From Myxococcales bacterium (GTDB taxonomy: Bacteria > Myxococcota_A > Polyangia > Fen-1088): 64,000 nucleotides of DNA. Numbering within the stretch: position 1 is the first letter of the stretch; each line of letters begins with the position of its first letter. A program made the translations under genes and the position numbers. Positions 52,080-61,496 of the stretch are shown in pieces. Under the pieces are notes generated by a model, which was not told the origin of the DNA, ran no database searches, and was given only the letters and a program-made list of their open reading frames with translations. The stretch lies in assembly GCA_003142855.1 (NCBI GenBank), contig PLNW01000063.1:62001-126000 (forward strand), read 5' to 3'.

Positions 52080-53993
52080 CTACTTCTTCTTGCCGGCTGG
52101 CTTCTGCGCCGCGTTGTTGTCGTCGGCTTTCTCCGGCGCGGCGCTTGGCTCATCCGGCGTCGCCGCAGCCGGGGGCTCTGCGGCAGAGCCAGGCGCAGCG
52201 GCCTTTGCTGTCGTTGCCTTTGCATCTGCAGCCTTGTCGCCCGCGGCCTTCTTGTCCGCCGCGGCCTTCTCTGCTGCTGCGGCCTTGTCCGCCGCGGCCT
52301 TCTCTGCTGCTGCGGCCTTGTCCGCCACGGCCTTCTCTGCGTCAGCGGCCTTCTTGACCTTCTCCTCCTCCTTATTCTTCTTGTCGTCCTCCTCCTTCTT
52401 CTTCATCTCCTCCTGCTGGCGCTTCTCCTCCACCTCCATCCTCTTCATCTCCTCCTCCATCTTCTTCTGCTGCTCTTCCGCCTTGCGCTGCATCTCCTCC
52501 GCCTCTTTCATCATTTTGGCCGCTTCTTCCAGCGCCACGAACACCTCGTCGATATCCTTGATGCGCTTCTCGGCGTCTTTCTTCGCCTTGGGAGAAGGTG
52601 CTTTCGTCAAGAAATCCCGATAGTAGGCCTGTGCCTTTTGCAGCATGGGCTTGTCGCTGCCGCCCTTGTACTCCTGATAGAGCAGGCCGAGGTTGAAATA
52701 CGAATCCGGGCGTTGCGGATCGAGACTGCGAGCCTCGTTGTACTTCGCCTCGGCTTCGTCCAACTTCCTGTTGCCACGCAAGGCAACTCCCAGCCCTATG
52801 ATCGCCTCATAGTTACGTGGCTTGGCTTTGAGCACAGCCTTGAAGTTTTCTTCCGCTATGTCGTAGTTGCGGAATTTGAGTGAAACCGCAGCCAGATTGA
52901 GCCTTGCCTCAAAAAGCGTAGGGTCGTTTTCCACCGCAACGGTGAAGTTCTTGATCGCCTCTGTGTAGTTCTTCTTGGCCAAGTAGATCATGCCCAGCGT
53001 GTTGTAGACCACCGCCACGGCCTTCTTCATCTCGACTGTGTAGCCCGTTCCCTCCGCAGGCGTCTCCTGGGCCGTCTTGTCCGCGTCCTTCTCCTTCGCC
53101 TCTTCTTTCTTTCCCTTGCCCTTCTTGGCTTTCTTGCTCGACTCATCCGTGACAGTCGCCTCATCCTCGAACTTGCCGGTCGCGATTTCTTGTGCCCGCT
53201 TGAGGGCCTGGGCACCGACCAGCTTGGCGGCCTCGGGCAAGTCCAAGTCGAAGTAGATGAAGCAAAGGCCGGCGTAGGCCTGCAGGCTGTTTCCATCCAC
53301 GGCGAGAACGCGCCGTAGTTCCTTCACGGCCGCGTCGTTGAGTGACTTCTTTTCGGAACCGCTCGCGAGACGAGCCCGTTCGCGGTAGATCTGCGCCATG
53401 TTGATGCGGGCAGCGATGGAGCCGCTCCAGGGATCAGCCTCAATCGAACGCTTGAAGAGCGACTCGGCGTCGGACTTGTTCCCTTCCTGCCAGCTCACGT
53501 AGCCCAGATTCGCCAGAGCCGGCGCAAAGGGCTTGGCTGCAGCCGTAAGCTTCTTCCAGATGCTGACCGCGTCGCCCTTCTTGCCACACTCAAGATCCAC
53601 CGCGGCCTCGTTGCTGCGCGCCTCGAGAAGGGCGGGCACGTGGTCGGCTAGCCTCCTGAAAGCGGATGCCACGTTGGAACAATCATCGCCGGGAATGGTC
53701 CCCCCCTTCTTGGCCTTCATGTAATCCGCGACGGCCTTCTCGTAGTCGGCCTTGTCCTCCTCGGTGACCTGCCGATCGGTCGGCTTGCGCGCGATGAGGG
53801 GAACCTCGACGGGACCGGATAGGCCGCCGGTCGACTTCTGGCCGGGCGCCGCCTCCTCCTCGTCGGGCAGGGTTTCCCGTTTTTGACTTCCCGAACCTGC
53901 GGTCGTTGCGCAACCGACGGCCAGGCCAAGCAAGGCTGCAAACCCAAACAGGGTCCGTGACGAACACATTTCGAGACTTCGACGGGTGATCAT
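52080..53993 (-). CDS. gltE: TPR lipoprotein, GltE/AglT-like
   Basis: A 637-residue protein with lipobox LAVGC (Cys28) and an acidic linker. TPRs run from about residue 120 to 480, for example AVVYNTLGMIYLAKKNYTEAI, then AEENFKAVLKAKPRNYEA. The C-terminal 160 residues are charged coiled coil (EEMQRKAEEQQKKMEEEMKR) and then Ala/Lys-rich. AGGAG precedes the ATG. It follows the gltD-like gene by 9 bases. In M. xanthus AglT/GltE is a TPR lipoprotein essential for A-motility and acts with GltD in the periplasm. The Ala/Lys/Glu tail may contact other Glt parts. Confidence 0.78.
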   Translation of the reverse strand: MITRRSLEMCSSRTLFGFAALLGLAVGCATTAGSGSQKRETLPDEEEAAPGQKSTGGLSGPVEVPLIARKPTDRQVTEEDKADYEKAVADYMKAKKGGTIPGDDCSNVASAFRRLADHVPALLEARSNEAAVDLECGKKGDAVSIWKKLTAAAKPFAPALANLGYVSWQEGNKSDAESLFKRSIEADPWSGSIAARINMAQIYRERARLASGSEKKSLNDAAVKELRRVLAVDGNSLQAYAGLCFIYFDLDLPEAAKLVGAQALKRAQEIATGKFEDEATVTDESSKKAKKGKGKKEEAKEKDADKTAQETPAEGTGYTVEMKKAVAVVYNTLGMIYLAKKNYTEAIKNFTVAVENDPTLFEARLNLAAVSLKFRNYDIAEENFKAVLKAKPRNYEAIIGLGVALRGNRKLDEAEAKYNEARSLDPQRPDSYFNLGLLYQEYKGGSDKPMLQKAQAYYRDFLTKAPSPKAKKDAEKRIKDIDEVFVALEEAAKMMKEAEEMQRKAEEQQKKMEEEMKRMEVEEKRQQEEMKKKEEDDKKNKEEEKVKKAADAEKAVADKAAAAEKAAADKAAAAEKAAADKKAAGDKAADAKATTAKAAAPGSAAEPPAAATPDEPSAAPEKADDNNAAQKPAGKKK

Positions 53994-54002
53994 CGCTGGC
54001 TC

Positions 54003-57000
54003 CTAGTCCTTAGAAGTAACCTGGAGGTTATCGGGCAGGTCCGGGATGACACCGCCGGGCGTGATAGGAGTCGAGACATAGCCAGGTTCCGGCTTCATCT
54101 CGGCCGCCAGGGGATACTCGGCGGGCTTCATCTGATTAAGCTCCACCTCGCACATGGTCGACCACTCGTTGTACCAGGACTCCTTGGTAGCCGCCTTCAA
54201 GCACAGGTCATAACCGACCACGGCCTTTGACTCGATGGGCTCGGCCTTGTCGACAAGGGCGTCGCAGAAGATCTCGCGCGGCCGGTTACCCCACTCGTCC
54301 TGCTCCTTGAGATCCTTGGGGATATCCGCGGTGTAGAGCTGGTTGACGAAATCCGCATAGACCTGGCCGATGCGTGCCGAGGCCGCGATGGTCCAGTGCG
54401 CGACGTGGTGGTCGAGCACGAAGTCATAGAGACCCTTCTTGTCGGCGCTGGGACCCGTCAGTTTCTCCGCCAGAGACGTCTTCTCGGTCATGTACGCAAG
54501 GAACTTCTTGCTCGACTCCTCGAACTTCTTCTTCTTGGCCGCGGCGACCTTGGGCTTGTCCCACTGGGTGGGCTGCTGGAAATCGAGCCCGGCCGGGAAC
54601 TTCACCCGCAGGAACTGCTCGTAGAGCTGTTCAGCCCCGTAGAAGGCCGAGCCCGCCGCCGCATAACGGGCGATCACCTCACGCGCCGCACGCTCACTCG
54701 CTGTAGCGCCCGGTATCTTCTTGGCCGCCTCGCCGTGGCTCCACAGCTTGAGAACCTCCTTGAAGTGGTCCTGGCCGTCCTTGGCGTACTTGGAGTTGCG
54801 ATCGTAGACCGTGATCTTCGAGCTGGTGGGCGGACCGCACTGGGTGCGCAGCTTCTCTTTCAGCTTCTTCTTCTTGTCCTTGATCTTGGAGTTGATCTCG
54901 GCAAAGACCTTCTGCCGACCCGTCGCGGTCACGCGCTCGACCTTGATGCAGGCGCCGTTGACGCCTTCCTGCGGACAGGAACGCTTCCACGAGATCTCGC
55001 CCAGCTTGAAGTGGGCAAGAATCTGCTTATCCACGCCGCCCTTGGCGCCCCACTTCTTCAGGTAGGCCGTCAGGTGCTTGACCAGATCGTCAGTCTTGTT
55101 CTGCTTCTCGTACACCTCGCTCATCTGGAACACCACGTTGGCCGCGTCCTGTGCATCACGCGTTCCGTAGTACTTGACGAACGCGTTCATGTCGTCGACC
55201 GCCTTTTCGAACTCCCCCAACCCAATGCGGAAGGTGTAGGCGTTGCCGAGCGCGGTCCGCGACTGCTTCTCGCCCGGGAATTTGGTGGCGAACTCCTCGT
55301 AGCGCTTGGCCGCTTCGCTGTAGGAGGCGATCTGGTGATAGCCGCTGGCAATTTGGAAGAGGGCACGCTGCGCCAGCGGATCCTTCGCGTGCTTTTCGAT
55401 TAGCTGCTGGCGAACCCTGATGGCCTGACCGACCAGACGGGCGTTCTGGAAGCAAAGGCCGGCGTTGTAGAGACGTTCGGCATGCTTGGGGTGATCGGGA
55501 ATGGTCTCCGCGGCGGCCTCGTACGAGGTGCCACATTCCTTGTAGTTCTTTTCCTTCTCGTACTGCTTGGCTTCCACCACCAGGCTGTCGGTCTTGAGGC
55601 CAATCATCTGCTTCTTGAACTCTTCGTCCTTCATCAGGACGGGATTGCCCAAAAACTTCTCTACCGTAGCCAGCAGCTCTTTGTACTTGCCCATGATGTT
55701 GAGGCAATCGAGCAGCAGGTTCGCCGAGTAGATGGCCAGCTCGTCGGTTACATGCTTGTCGACGATGTCCCTGAACAGCACGACGGCATCGTCGAAGTGG
55801 TTGTAGTCGTAGAAGATCCTCGCCTTGCGGTACTTGATCTTCACCAATTCCGGCGCATCGGGCACGTACTTGATGTATGTGTCGAAGGCCGCGATCATCT
55901 TCTGCTGGCCAGCCGGGATGGGACGCGGCTTCATGTCCTTCTTGTCTTTGTCAGGCATGGCGCCGGAGTCGTCGATGTTGAGTGCGTTCTTCCACCCCAG
56001 CACCGCCGCATAGGCTGCCTCTTTCACATATTTGCCCTTGGGGTCCAACTGGACGACCTTGGTGTAGGTTTCGGCAGCCTCGGCCCACTGCTCGGTCACC
56101 CACAGAATTTCGCCGAAGAAGAAGGTCATCTCTGGGGTGTCCTTCTCGTTCTGGAAGTGATCCAGGTACTCCTTGTAGATGAGACGCGTGAGCTGATAGG
56201 TGTCCGCGTTCTTGGTCCGCTGCGCTTCCTTGTGCCAGATGAGCGCGAGCTCTTTCGTAGTGTCGTGGTAGTTGTTCTTGCACTCGGTCAGCACGTCCTT
56301 CTTGATGCCTTCCATTTTCTGGACGTACTCGTAGGCCGTGCCAAGACGCCTGACCTCTTGCACCTGATCGCGCTTGCTACCGGCCGACAGCGTGTTGCGC
56401 AGAATCTTGTACTGCCATTCGCACAGACGCGTTGACTTCTCGTTGAGTGCCATGATCTTGCGATAGACCTTCGACGACTCGGCGAACATGCCCTGTTCCC
56501 AGTACAACTCAGCCAGCGATTCCAGCATCTTGGGGGCAAAGTCACCACCCATGCGCTGGAAGAACTCCCAAGCCTTGTCGGGAGCAGCGCCGGGGGTACG
56601 CGCGTAGGCCTTGACCAAGTCCTTCTTGGCTTCCTTTTCCAAGGGGCCGCGCTGAGCCCTGTCGATCTTGCCGGCGTGGCAAAGCTCAATCACGTTGACG
56701 AAGATTCCCAAGGCCGACTTGAAGTTGCCCAGGTTGATCTCCGCCCAACCCTTCTTGTACACGGCGAATCCGTACACCGACGACTTGGGGAACTGTTCCA
56801 CCTTTTCGTAGAACTTGAGCGCGTTCTCCATCTCGCCCTTGGCGAAGTAGTACTCGGCAAAAGACAGGTAGGCGTTGGGAACGTACTTCGACTGCGGGTA
56901 GTCCTTGATGAGACGGTGGAAGAACTCCCGCGCTCGGTCGTCCTTCTTCATCATCTGCAGCAAGTAGGCGAGGCGGAACAGCACCTCATCCATGCGCTCG

Positions 57001-57539
57001 TACTTCGCATGCTTCGACGCCTCGACGTAGTCCTTGATCGCCTCATTGGCCCACTTCTCAGAATTCTTCTCGGCGTCCTGCTGGTCCTTCTTCAGCTTGG
57101 CAGCCAGCGAGGTGTTCTTCTTCTGCTCGGCCTGGAAGATCTTCTCGTCGAAACTGCGCGCCTGCAGGCTGTTGAAGCGCTGCTTTTCAGCGTAGAGCTC
57201 GCCCAGCCGGAAGTAGAAGTCGGCCTTCTGGGGGTCGTCATTGGGCGTGATCTTGATGAGCTGGTTGAGGCGGGTGATCTGCTTGTCGGTGATCTGCTGG
57301 ATCTTCGTCTGCTGTTGCCCGACGAACTGTTCCACCGTCAGAACTGGCCCGGTCTGTTTCTGCTCTTTGGGCGGTTCCTTGGGCTTTGTCAGCTCGGTCT
57401 GGGCCCCGCCCTGGACTTCCAGCTCCTTCTTCTTGAATTTCGCATCAGCAGATGCCGTCCCCAAGCCCGCTACCGTGCTGAAGAGAACGATGCCGAGCGA
57501 GGCACAGCGAATGGAACGTCGATGATCCTTCATGTTCAT
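54003..57539 (-). CDS. gltD: Periplasmic TPR protein, GltD/AgmU-like
   Basis: A 1178-residue protein, close to the roughly 1200 residues of M. xanthus AgmU/GltD. MNMKDHRRS... has a signal peptide cleaved near GTASA-DAKFKK. Irregular TPR and helical repeats fill the chain (KADFYFRLGELYAEKQRFNS; MDEVLFRLAYLLQMMKKDDR; SVYGFAVYKKGWAEINLGNF). The second Met (57533) is better placed relative to AAGGGA than the first. It sits 28 bases after the first TPR gene of the cluster and 9 before gltE. GltD spans cytoplasm/periplasm and moves with the gliding complexes in M. xanthus; here the role is inferred from homology and gene order. Confidence 0.8.
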   Translation of the reverse strand: MNMKDHRRSIRCASLGIVLFSTVAGLGTASADAKFKKKELEVQGGAQTELTKPKEPPKEQKQTGPVLTVEQFVGQQQTKIQQITDKQITRLNQLIKITPNDDPQKADFYFRLGELYAEKQRFNSLQARSFDEKIFQAEQKKNTSLAAKLKKDQQDAEKNSEKWANEAIKDYVEASKHAKYERMDEVLFRLAYLLQMMKKDDRAREFFHRLIKDYPQSKYVPNAYLSFAEYYFAKGEMENALKFYEKVEQFPKSSVYGFAVYKKGWAEINLGNFKSALGIFVNVIELCHAGKIDRAQRGPLEKEAKKDLVKAYARTPGAAPDKAWEFFQRMGGDFAPKMLESLAELYWEQGMFAESSKVYRKIMALNEKSTRLCEWQYKILRNTLSAGSKRDQVQEVRRLGTAYEYVQKMEGIKKDVLTECKNNYHDTTKELALIWHKEAQRTKNADTYQLTRLIYKEYLDHFQNEKDTPEMTFFFGEILWVTEQWAEAAETYTKVVQLDPKGKYVKEAAYAAVLGWKNALNIDDSGAMPDKDKKDMKPRPIPAGQQKMIAAFDTYIKYVPDAPELVKIKYRKARIFYDYNHFDDAVVLFRDIVDKHVTDELAIYSANLLLDCLNIMGKYKELLATVEKFLGNPVLMKDEEFKKQMIGLKTDSLVVEAKQYEKEKNYKECGTSYEAAAETIPDHPKHAERLYNAGLCFQNARLVGQAIRVRQQLIEKHAKDPLAQRALFQIASGYHQIASYSEAAKRYEEFATKFPGEKQSRTALGNAYTFRIGLGEFEKAVDDMNAFVKYYGTRDAQDAANVVFQMSEVYEKQNKTDDLVKHLTAYLKKWGAKGGVDKQILAHFKLGEISWKRSCPQEGVNGACIKVERVTATGRQKVFAEINSKIKDKKKKLKEKLRTQCGPPTSSKITVYDRNSKYAKDGQDHFKEVLKLWSHGEAAKKIPGATASERAAREVIARYAAAGSAFYGAEQLYEQFLRVKFPAGLDFQQPTQWDKPKVAAAKKKKFEESSKKFLAYMTEKTSLAEKLTGPSADKKGLYDFVLDHHVAHWTIAASARIGQVYADFVNQLYTADIPKDLKEQDEWGNRPREIFCDALVDKAEPIESKAVVGYDLCLKAATKESWYNEWSTMCEVELNQMKPAEYPLAAEMKPEPGYVSTPITPGGVIPDLPDNLQVTSKD

Positions 57540-57567
57540 TTCCCTTGCTTGGCTGATCTGGGTCCGG

Positions 57568-59328
57568 TCAGGGTTGCTCGCCCGCCGGTGCTGCCGATTC
57601 CGGTGCCGGTGTTTCGCCACCCTCAGGCACTGCCCCTTCCTGTCCGCCACTGGCCGGCGCCCCTTCCGGTCCCGCAGTTCCGTGCACGCACTTGTTGAGA
57701 AGTTTGTAGCGGTAGTAGCCGAGTTCATCACGCCAATACTCCCCCATGAACGGCCAGAACTCGTGTTCGTCGTCGATGCGGACGTTGCTGATATCCCGCG
57801 AACGGCCGCTGGCCTCGCTCTGCGACTCGGACTTGACGTCTTCTTCCAACGTGCCCTTTTCACCTTGGAGGATTTCGTACTCAATCTTGATCACGCGGGT
57901 GATGAGAACGCGGAACTCATTCACCAGGCGTTCGACGCGCTTGCGAGCGATCTCGCCGGCTTCATTCACCGCCAAAGCGCGGGTCACGCCGATTTCGGAA
58001 TTGAGATTCGTGGCCACCGTTGTGTTCCTCCACGAAGCCTCCGCTCTCTCAAGCTGGACCAGCTCGCGGTCCAGCTCGCGAATGGCGTCAAAGCGACGAA
58101 CCAAGCTGCGGTCAGAAAGAACCGCGCGCGCCGCTCGCTCCACCGCCGGAGGCAGGCCAGACTTGCCGGAACGAATCTTTACCGCCAGCGCATAGAACTG
58201 ATCGTTGGCAGGGTTGCCGGTCAGCGCCTTGGCGAGGCCCTCGGCCACCTGGGGAACCCAGTCGTTGAACTCTTGGATGGAATTGGCAGCGCGTTCGAAA
58301 AGGCAATTGTAGAAGTAGATGGTCGCCTTGACCGTCAAAGCCTCCGCCACGGACTCGGGCTTGACGAAGTACTCGAAGAAAGGCGCGCGCAAGGTGTGGA
58401 TGTCGCCCAGGGCCTTGGAATATCCCTCCTGCTTGAGCATGAAGTTGGCCCACGAGGCCTCGAACAGGCTGTTGGGCCAGTCATAGGATTCGGGTGAAAC
58501 CCGGTCGAAATACTTGGTCGCCATCTTGAACTGGCCGGTGGAGTAGAAAACCCGAGCCAGCGAAAGATTGGCCAGGTCCTGGAAAGGCCTGACCTTGGGA
58601 TCCTGACTCTCCTCGGCAGCCAGCAGAACTGCCTTGAACGCCTCGACCGCGGGCTTGGCGGTATACTGGCGCACGTAGGTCGCGCCTTCAAAAAGCTTGG
58701 CCTGTGGGTAGAAGGCGCTCTTGGCCGGAACCAGGTTGAAAAGCGAAATGGCCTCCTGGAACTTGCCTTTGTTGTAGTTGTACTTGCCAAGCAAGAAATA
58801 CAGCTCGTCGCGCACCGCCTCGAGCTGCGGGGCCTCCAGTTCCTGCCGGTTGTACTTTCCGATCTTCTCCAGAACGATGCCCGTATCCACTGGCTGATGC
58901 GTGAGCGACGCCAACCACTGCAGGGTTTCATTGTAGTTGGGATGCGCGGGACCCTTCTGGACGATGCGATCGAAGTAGCTCAACGACGCCGAAAAGAACT
59001 TCAACTTGAACAGCGTCTTGCCCATCATGAACTCGGCCCGCATCTTCGCGCCCGGGTCGACCGCCCCTTCTCCCTCGATGGTCTTGTTGAACTCGATCGA
59101 GGCGCTGTAGTAGTTGCCGAGCTGGTAGAACTTCTCGGCTCGTTCCAGCTCGGGTGCGCTGGCCTCGCTTACGGACTTGGCGGTGGTGGCAGAGCCCGAC
59201 GAAGTCTCGCCCGCGGGCGTGGCGCCGGCCGGCTTGCTCTTTTTTCGCCTCTGCGCCCAAGCATCGGACGTCACCGCCAGGGTGAGTGCGAAAAGCAGGA
59301 ACAATACGCAACCCTTTTCACGGCTCAT
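57568..59328 (-). CDS. TPR protein, first gene of the Glt-type cluster
   Basis: A 586-residue protein with a signal peptide (MSREKGCVLFLLFALTLAVT ending SDAWA-QRRKK). TPR-like helices cover about residues 55-380 (AEKFYQLGNYYSASIEFNKT; ARVFYSTGQFKMATKYFDRV), a coiled coil about 400-500, and a conserved-looking C-terminal motif FWPFMGEYWRDELGYYRYKL with a Pro/Glu/Gly-rich tail. The start at 59328 is the Met just before the signal sequence, with GAGG 9 bases upstream. It leads the operon containing gltD-G homologues. It could correspond to another periplasmic Glt TPR protein such as GltC, but I cannot assign it. Confidence 0.72.
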   Translation of the reverse strand: MSREKGCVLFLLFALTLAVTSDAWAQRRKKSKPAGATPAGETSSGSATTAKSVSEASAPELERAEKFYQLGNYYSASIEFNKTIEGEGAVDPGAKMRAEFMMGKTLFKLKFFSASLSYFDRIVQKGPAHPNYNETLQWLASLTHQPVDTGIVLEKIGKYNRQELEAPQLEAVRDELYFLLGKYNYNKGKFQEAISLFNLVPAKSAFYPQAKLFEGATYVRQYTAKPAVEAFKAVLLAAEESQDPKVRPFQDLANLSLARVFYSTGQFKMATKYFDRVSPESYDWPNSLFEASWANFMLKQEGYSKALGDIHTLRAPFFEYFVKPESVAEALTVKATIYFYNCLFERAANSIQEFNDWVPQVAEGLAKALTGNPANDQFYALAVKIRSGKSGLPPAVERAARAVLSDRSLVRRFDAIRELDRELVQLERAEASWRNTTVATNLNSEIGVTRALAVNEAGEIARKRVERLVNEFRVLITRVIKIEYEILQGEKGTLEEDVKSESQSEASGRSRDISNVRIDDEHEFWPFMGEYWRDELGYYRYKLLNKCVHGTAGPEGAPASGGQEGAVPEGGETPAPESAAPAGEQP

Positions 59329-59734
59329 GGATGGACCTCGCGTCGGTAACGCCCACCTCAGAGGATCTCGGCGGGCAATTGGTGGAAGAGATTGGTCAAG
59401 TGTTTGAAATCGCCTACCCGGCCGCACGACCGTAAGCTAGTGTTTGGGTGTTTGCAGGACTTCAACGCACGAACCGCAGCGATTAAGTCGATGACCCTAC
59501 CGTCGGTGCTATGCCTGAAAACCGGGCCATCCTAGGCACGCGGATCTGAGGTGTCAAGGGAGAACGTCCCGCCACGAACCGCGGTCAACTACGCGAATCT
59601 TCGGAACAAAATGTTGCCATGCGGGGCTGCTATTCCCTGTTGACAGGCGACCTCCCAAAGCTAATATGTCCCATCGTTGGTCCCTGACCGTGCTTGCCCT
59701 CGGCTTCGTCCGAGTGGACAGGAGGAGTCCTTTG
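59329..59734 (+). other. Divergent intergenic region upstream of the Glt-type operon
   Basis: It holds the plus-strand promoter at 59640-59667 and presumably the promoter for the minus-strand Glt-type operon, which I could not locate with confidence. No other gene. Confidence 0.4.
59640..59667 (+). promoter_or_regulatory. Sigma-70 promoter for the Cys-rich lipoprotein gene
   Basis: TTGACA (59640-59645), 16-base spacer, TAATAT (59662-59667). The start site would be near 59674, which argues against an upstream in-frame start at 59666 and for the ATG at 59735. Confidence 0.6.
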
Positions 59735-60235
59735 ATGAGCGCGAAACTGTCTGCCCCGTCACGTCACTTGTTGACCGCCCTGGTTCGCGTCTCCTTTCTT
59801 GGAGCGCTACTTCTCGCCCTTGCCGCCTTGGGCAGCATGGCGTGCGAGGACAACGGGATTGGTCGTCCCTGTGACATAGGGGCCGACGCCGGCCAGTCGC
59901 AGGCCGTCTACAACAACCAGGCTCTCGAGTGCCCGAGCCGCATCTGCCTGAAGCCCGTCAATCAGGGGACCTCGAACGTGGATACGGGTCCTTACTGCTC
60001 GGCGACATGTTCAAAGGACAGCGACTGCGACGGCCAGACGCGGGACAATGCGGAACGCAGCGATTTGCGCTGCAAGAAAGGGTTTGCCTGCGGTGTGGCT
60101 TTTGTCGTCGGCCCGCTCTGCTGCCAGAAGCTCTGCCTCTGCAAGGACTTCCTCGGGACGAGTGGTCTGCAGACGCCTCAAACCTGCGACCCCGCCCAGA
60201 ACCACGGAAAGACGGCCTGCCAAGAATCGCCGTGA
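59735..60235 (+). CDS. Cys-rich lipoprotein
   Basis: A 166-residue protein with a signal peptide and lipobox-like GSMAC, followed by about 17 cysteines (GIGRPCDIGAD; CPSRICLKPV; YCSATCSKDSDCDGQTR; LCCQKLCLCKDF). The CSATCSKDSDCDG pattern is common in myxobacterial secreted proteins and suggests disulfide-bonded knots. AGGAGGAG precedes the ATG at 59735. Its stop overlaps the GTG of yraN (GTGA), so the two genes are translationally coupled. Function unknown. Confidence 0.7.
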   Translation: MSAKLSAPSRHLLTALVRVSFLGALLLALAALGSMACEDNGIGRPCDIGADAGQSQAVYNNQALECPSRICLKPVNQGTSNVDTGPYCSATCSKDSDCDGQTRDNAERSDLRCKKGFACGVAFVVGPLCCQKLCLCKDFLGTSGLQTPQTCDPAQNHGKTACQESP

Positions 60236-60639
60236 ACCATGAGGACGGTTGTCCGCCGTGGCGCCAACCGTCGGCGGACCGCGCAACGGTTGGGGCTCGC
60301 GCAGAAGATCTGGCCGCCGCGTTGCTAGAAGCGCGCGGCTATCGCATTATCGAGAGAAACTGGCGCCGCCCCGAAGGGGAGTTGGACTTGGTAGCGGACG
60401 ATCGAGGTGTTCTTGTCTTCGTTGAGGTCCGTTCGCGCACCGGCGAGGAACGCGGACATCCTCTTGAGACGGTGAATGCGCGCAAGCGCGCCCGCGTCGT
60501 GCGTGCAGCTCGCCTGTACCTGGAAAGTGTTCAGCCCGCCGCGACGGAATTTCGCTTCGATGTCGTGGGAGTCACCTTCGCGCGCGACGAGGCACCACCC
60601 GCGATCATTCACGTCGAAGACGCGTTTCGCGTAGCTTGA
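60232..60639 (+). CDS. yraN: UPF0102/YraN-family nuclease-like protein
   Basis: A 135-residue protein with the YraN core: GARAEDLAAALLEARGYRII, then ERNWRRPEGELDLVADD and VFVEVRSR. These hold the Glu, Asp and E-x-R/K residues of a PD-(D/E)xK fold (here E-V-R). LETVNARKRARVVRAARLYL follows. The GTG start at 60232 overlaps the preceding stop; no ATG is available. YraN is often next to rplS/rnhB; here it is convergent with rplS rather than downstream of it. Confidence 0.83.
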   Translation: MNHEDGCPPWRQPSADRATVGARAEDLAAALLEARGYRIIERNWRRPEGELDLVADDRGVLVFVEVRSRTGEERGHPLETVNARKRARVVRAARLYLESVQPAATEFRFDVVGVTFARDEAPPAIIHVEDAFRVA

Positions 60640-60643
60640 AAGG

Positions 60644-60661
60644 GCGTTCACTTGAGAACGC
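60644..60661. terminator. Hairpin between convergent yraN and rplS
   Basis: GCGTTC-ACTTGA-GAACGC, 6-bp arms, in the 31-base gap between the two stops. It could serve both strands; no T-tract. Confidence 0.38.
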
Positions 60662-60670
60662 GATAGGCCT

Positions 60671-61102
60671 CTACGCGCCGGGCGCGGTGCTGTCCGTGCC
60701 AGGAGCGGCGACAGCTGGACTTTCGGAACCGGCCTCATTCTGGTCCACGGCGGCGCGCTCACCCTTGATGCGCGCCGCACGACCCTGCAGCTCCCGCAAG
60801 TAGTTGAGACGTGCGCGGCGTACGCGCCCGCGCTGCACAATCTCGATCTTCTCAATGCGGCTCGTATGCAGAGGGAAGATGCGCTCGACCCCCACGCCGT
60901 ACGAAATCTTGCGCACGGTGAACGAGGCGCAGGCCGATCCGGAACGTCGGTCGATGCACACGCCCTCGAACACTTGGACCCGCTCCTTGTCGCCTTCTTT
61001 GATCAGGGTATGCACCCTCACGCTGTCACCTGGCCGGAAAGCCGGAATGTTGTCCCGCCGGGTGGCATCTTCGATTGCTCGTATCAGTGGGTGCGTGCTC
61101 AT
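60671..61102 (-). CDS. rplS: 50S ribosomal protein L19
   Basis: A 143-residue protein. The L19 core (about 1-115) is complete: [19 protein letters not shown], then [33 protein letters not shown] and [18 protein letters not shown] 25-residue acidic/Ala-rich C-terminal tail is beyond the usual length. The start at 61102 ([12 protein letters not shown]) matches family N-termini. It is the last gene of the rpsP operon, but separated from trmD by about 820 bases of repeats. Confidence 0.95.
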   Translation of the reverse strand: MSTHPLIRAIEDATRRDNIPAFRPGDSVRVHTLIKEGDKERVQVFEGVCIDRRSGSACASFTVRKISYGVGVERIFPLHTSRIEKIEIVQRGRVRRARLNYLRELQGRAARIKGERAAVDQNEAGSESPAVAAPGTDSTAPGA

Positions 61103-61165
61103 GGGTCGGCTCGGTGCAAGGGCGTATTTACTACGCGGAAGGAGGCCCGCAGTCAACATCTACAT

Positions 61166-61186
61166 GGGAACCCTGAGAGGGTTCCC
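61166..61186. repeat. Perfect inverted repeat GGGAACCCT-GAG-AGGGTTCCC
   Basis: 9-bp arms with a 3-base loop, 64 bases upstream of the rplS start on its own template. It is the longest-stem member of the GAACCCT hairpin family in this window. Confidence 0.7.
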
Positions 61187-61198
61187 AAACCCTCCCGC

Positions 61199-61421
61199 GC
61201 TCTGGCTCTGGCGGGCAAAGCCCGCCTTCGCCTACGCGTCCATGGGAACCTACCTACATGGGAACCTACATGGGAACCCTGGGAGGGTTCGCTCCGCCCT
61301 TCGGCCCCACACCCGCCTCCTCCTCCCCGCTCGCTTCCCCCTTCGGGGACTTCGGGACCTGCACCTTCCCCACCACACCCGCTCGCTACGCTCGCGCCCT
61401 CGCGCTCGGCCTCGCCATCCC
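61199..61421 (+). repeat. Directly repeated palindromic element, copy A
   Basis: A 223-bp unit repeated at 61497-61719 with period 298. Inside it are GGCGGGC-AAA-GCCCGCC (61210-61226), TACATGGGAACC units and GAACCCT-GGG-AGGGTTC (61274-61290). A G/C-rich segment with TTCGGGGACTTCGGGACC follows. No protein family is recognised in any frame. Confidence 0.8.
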
Positions 61422-61496
61422 CTCCCGCGCGACGGGCGCGCGCGAAGCGCGCGTGGGGCGGGGTGGGCTGTGCAGGCCCTAGCCCCCGAAGGGGGC

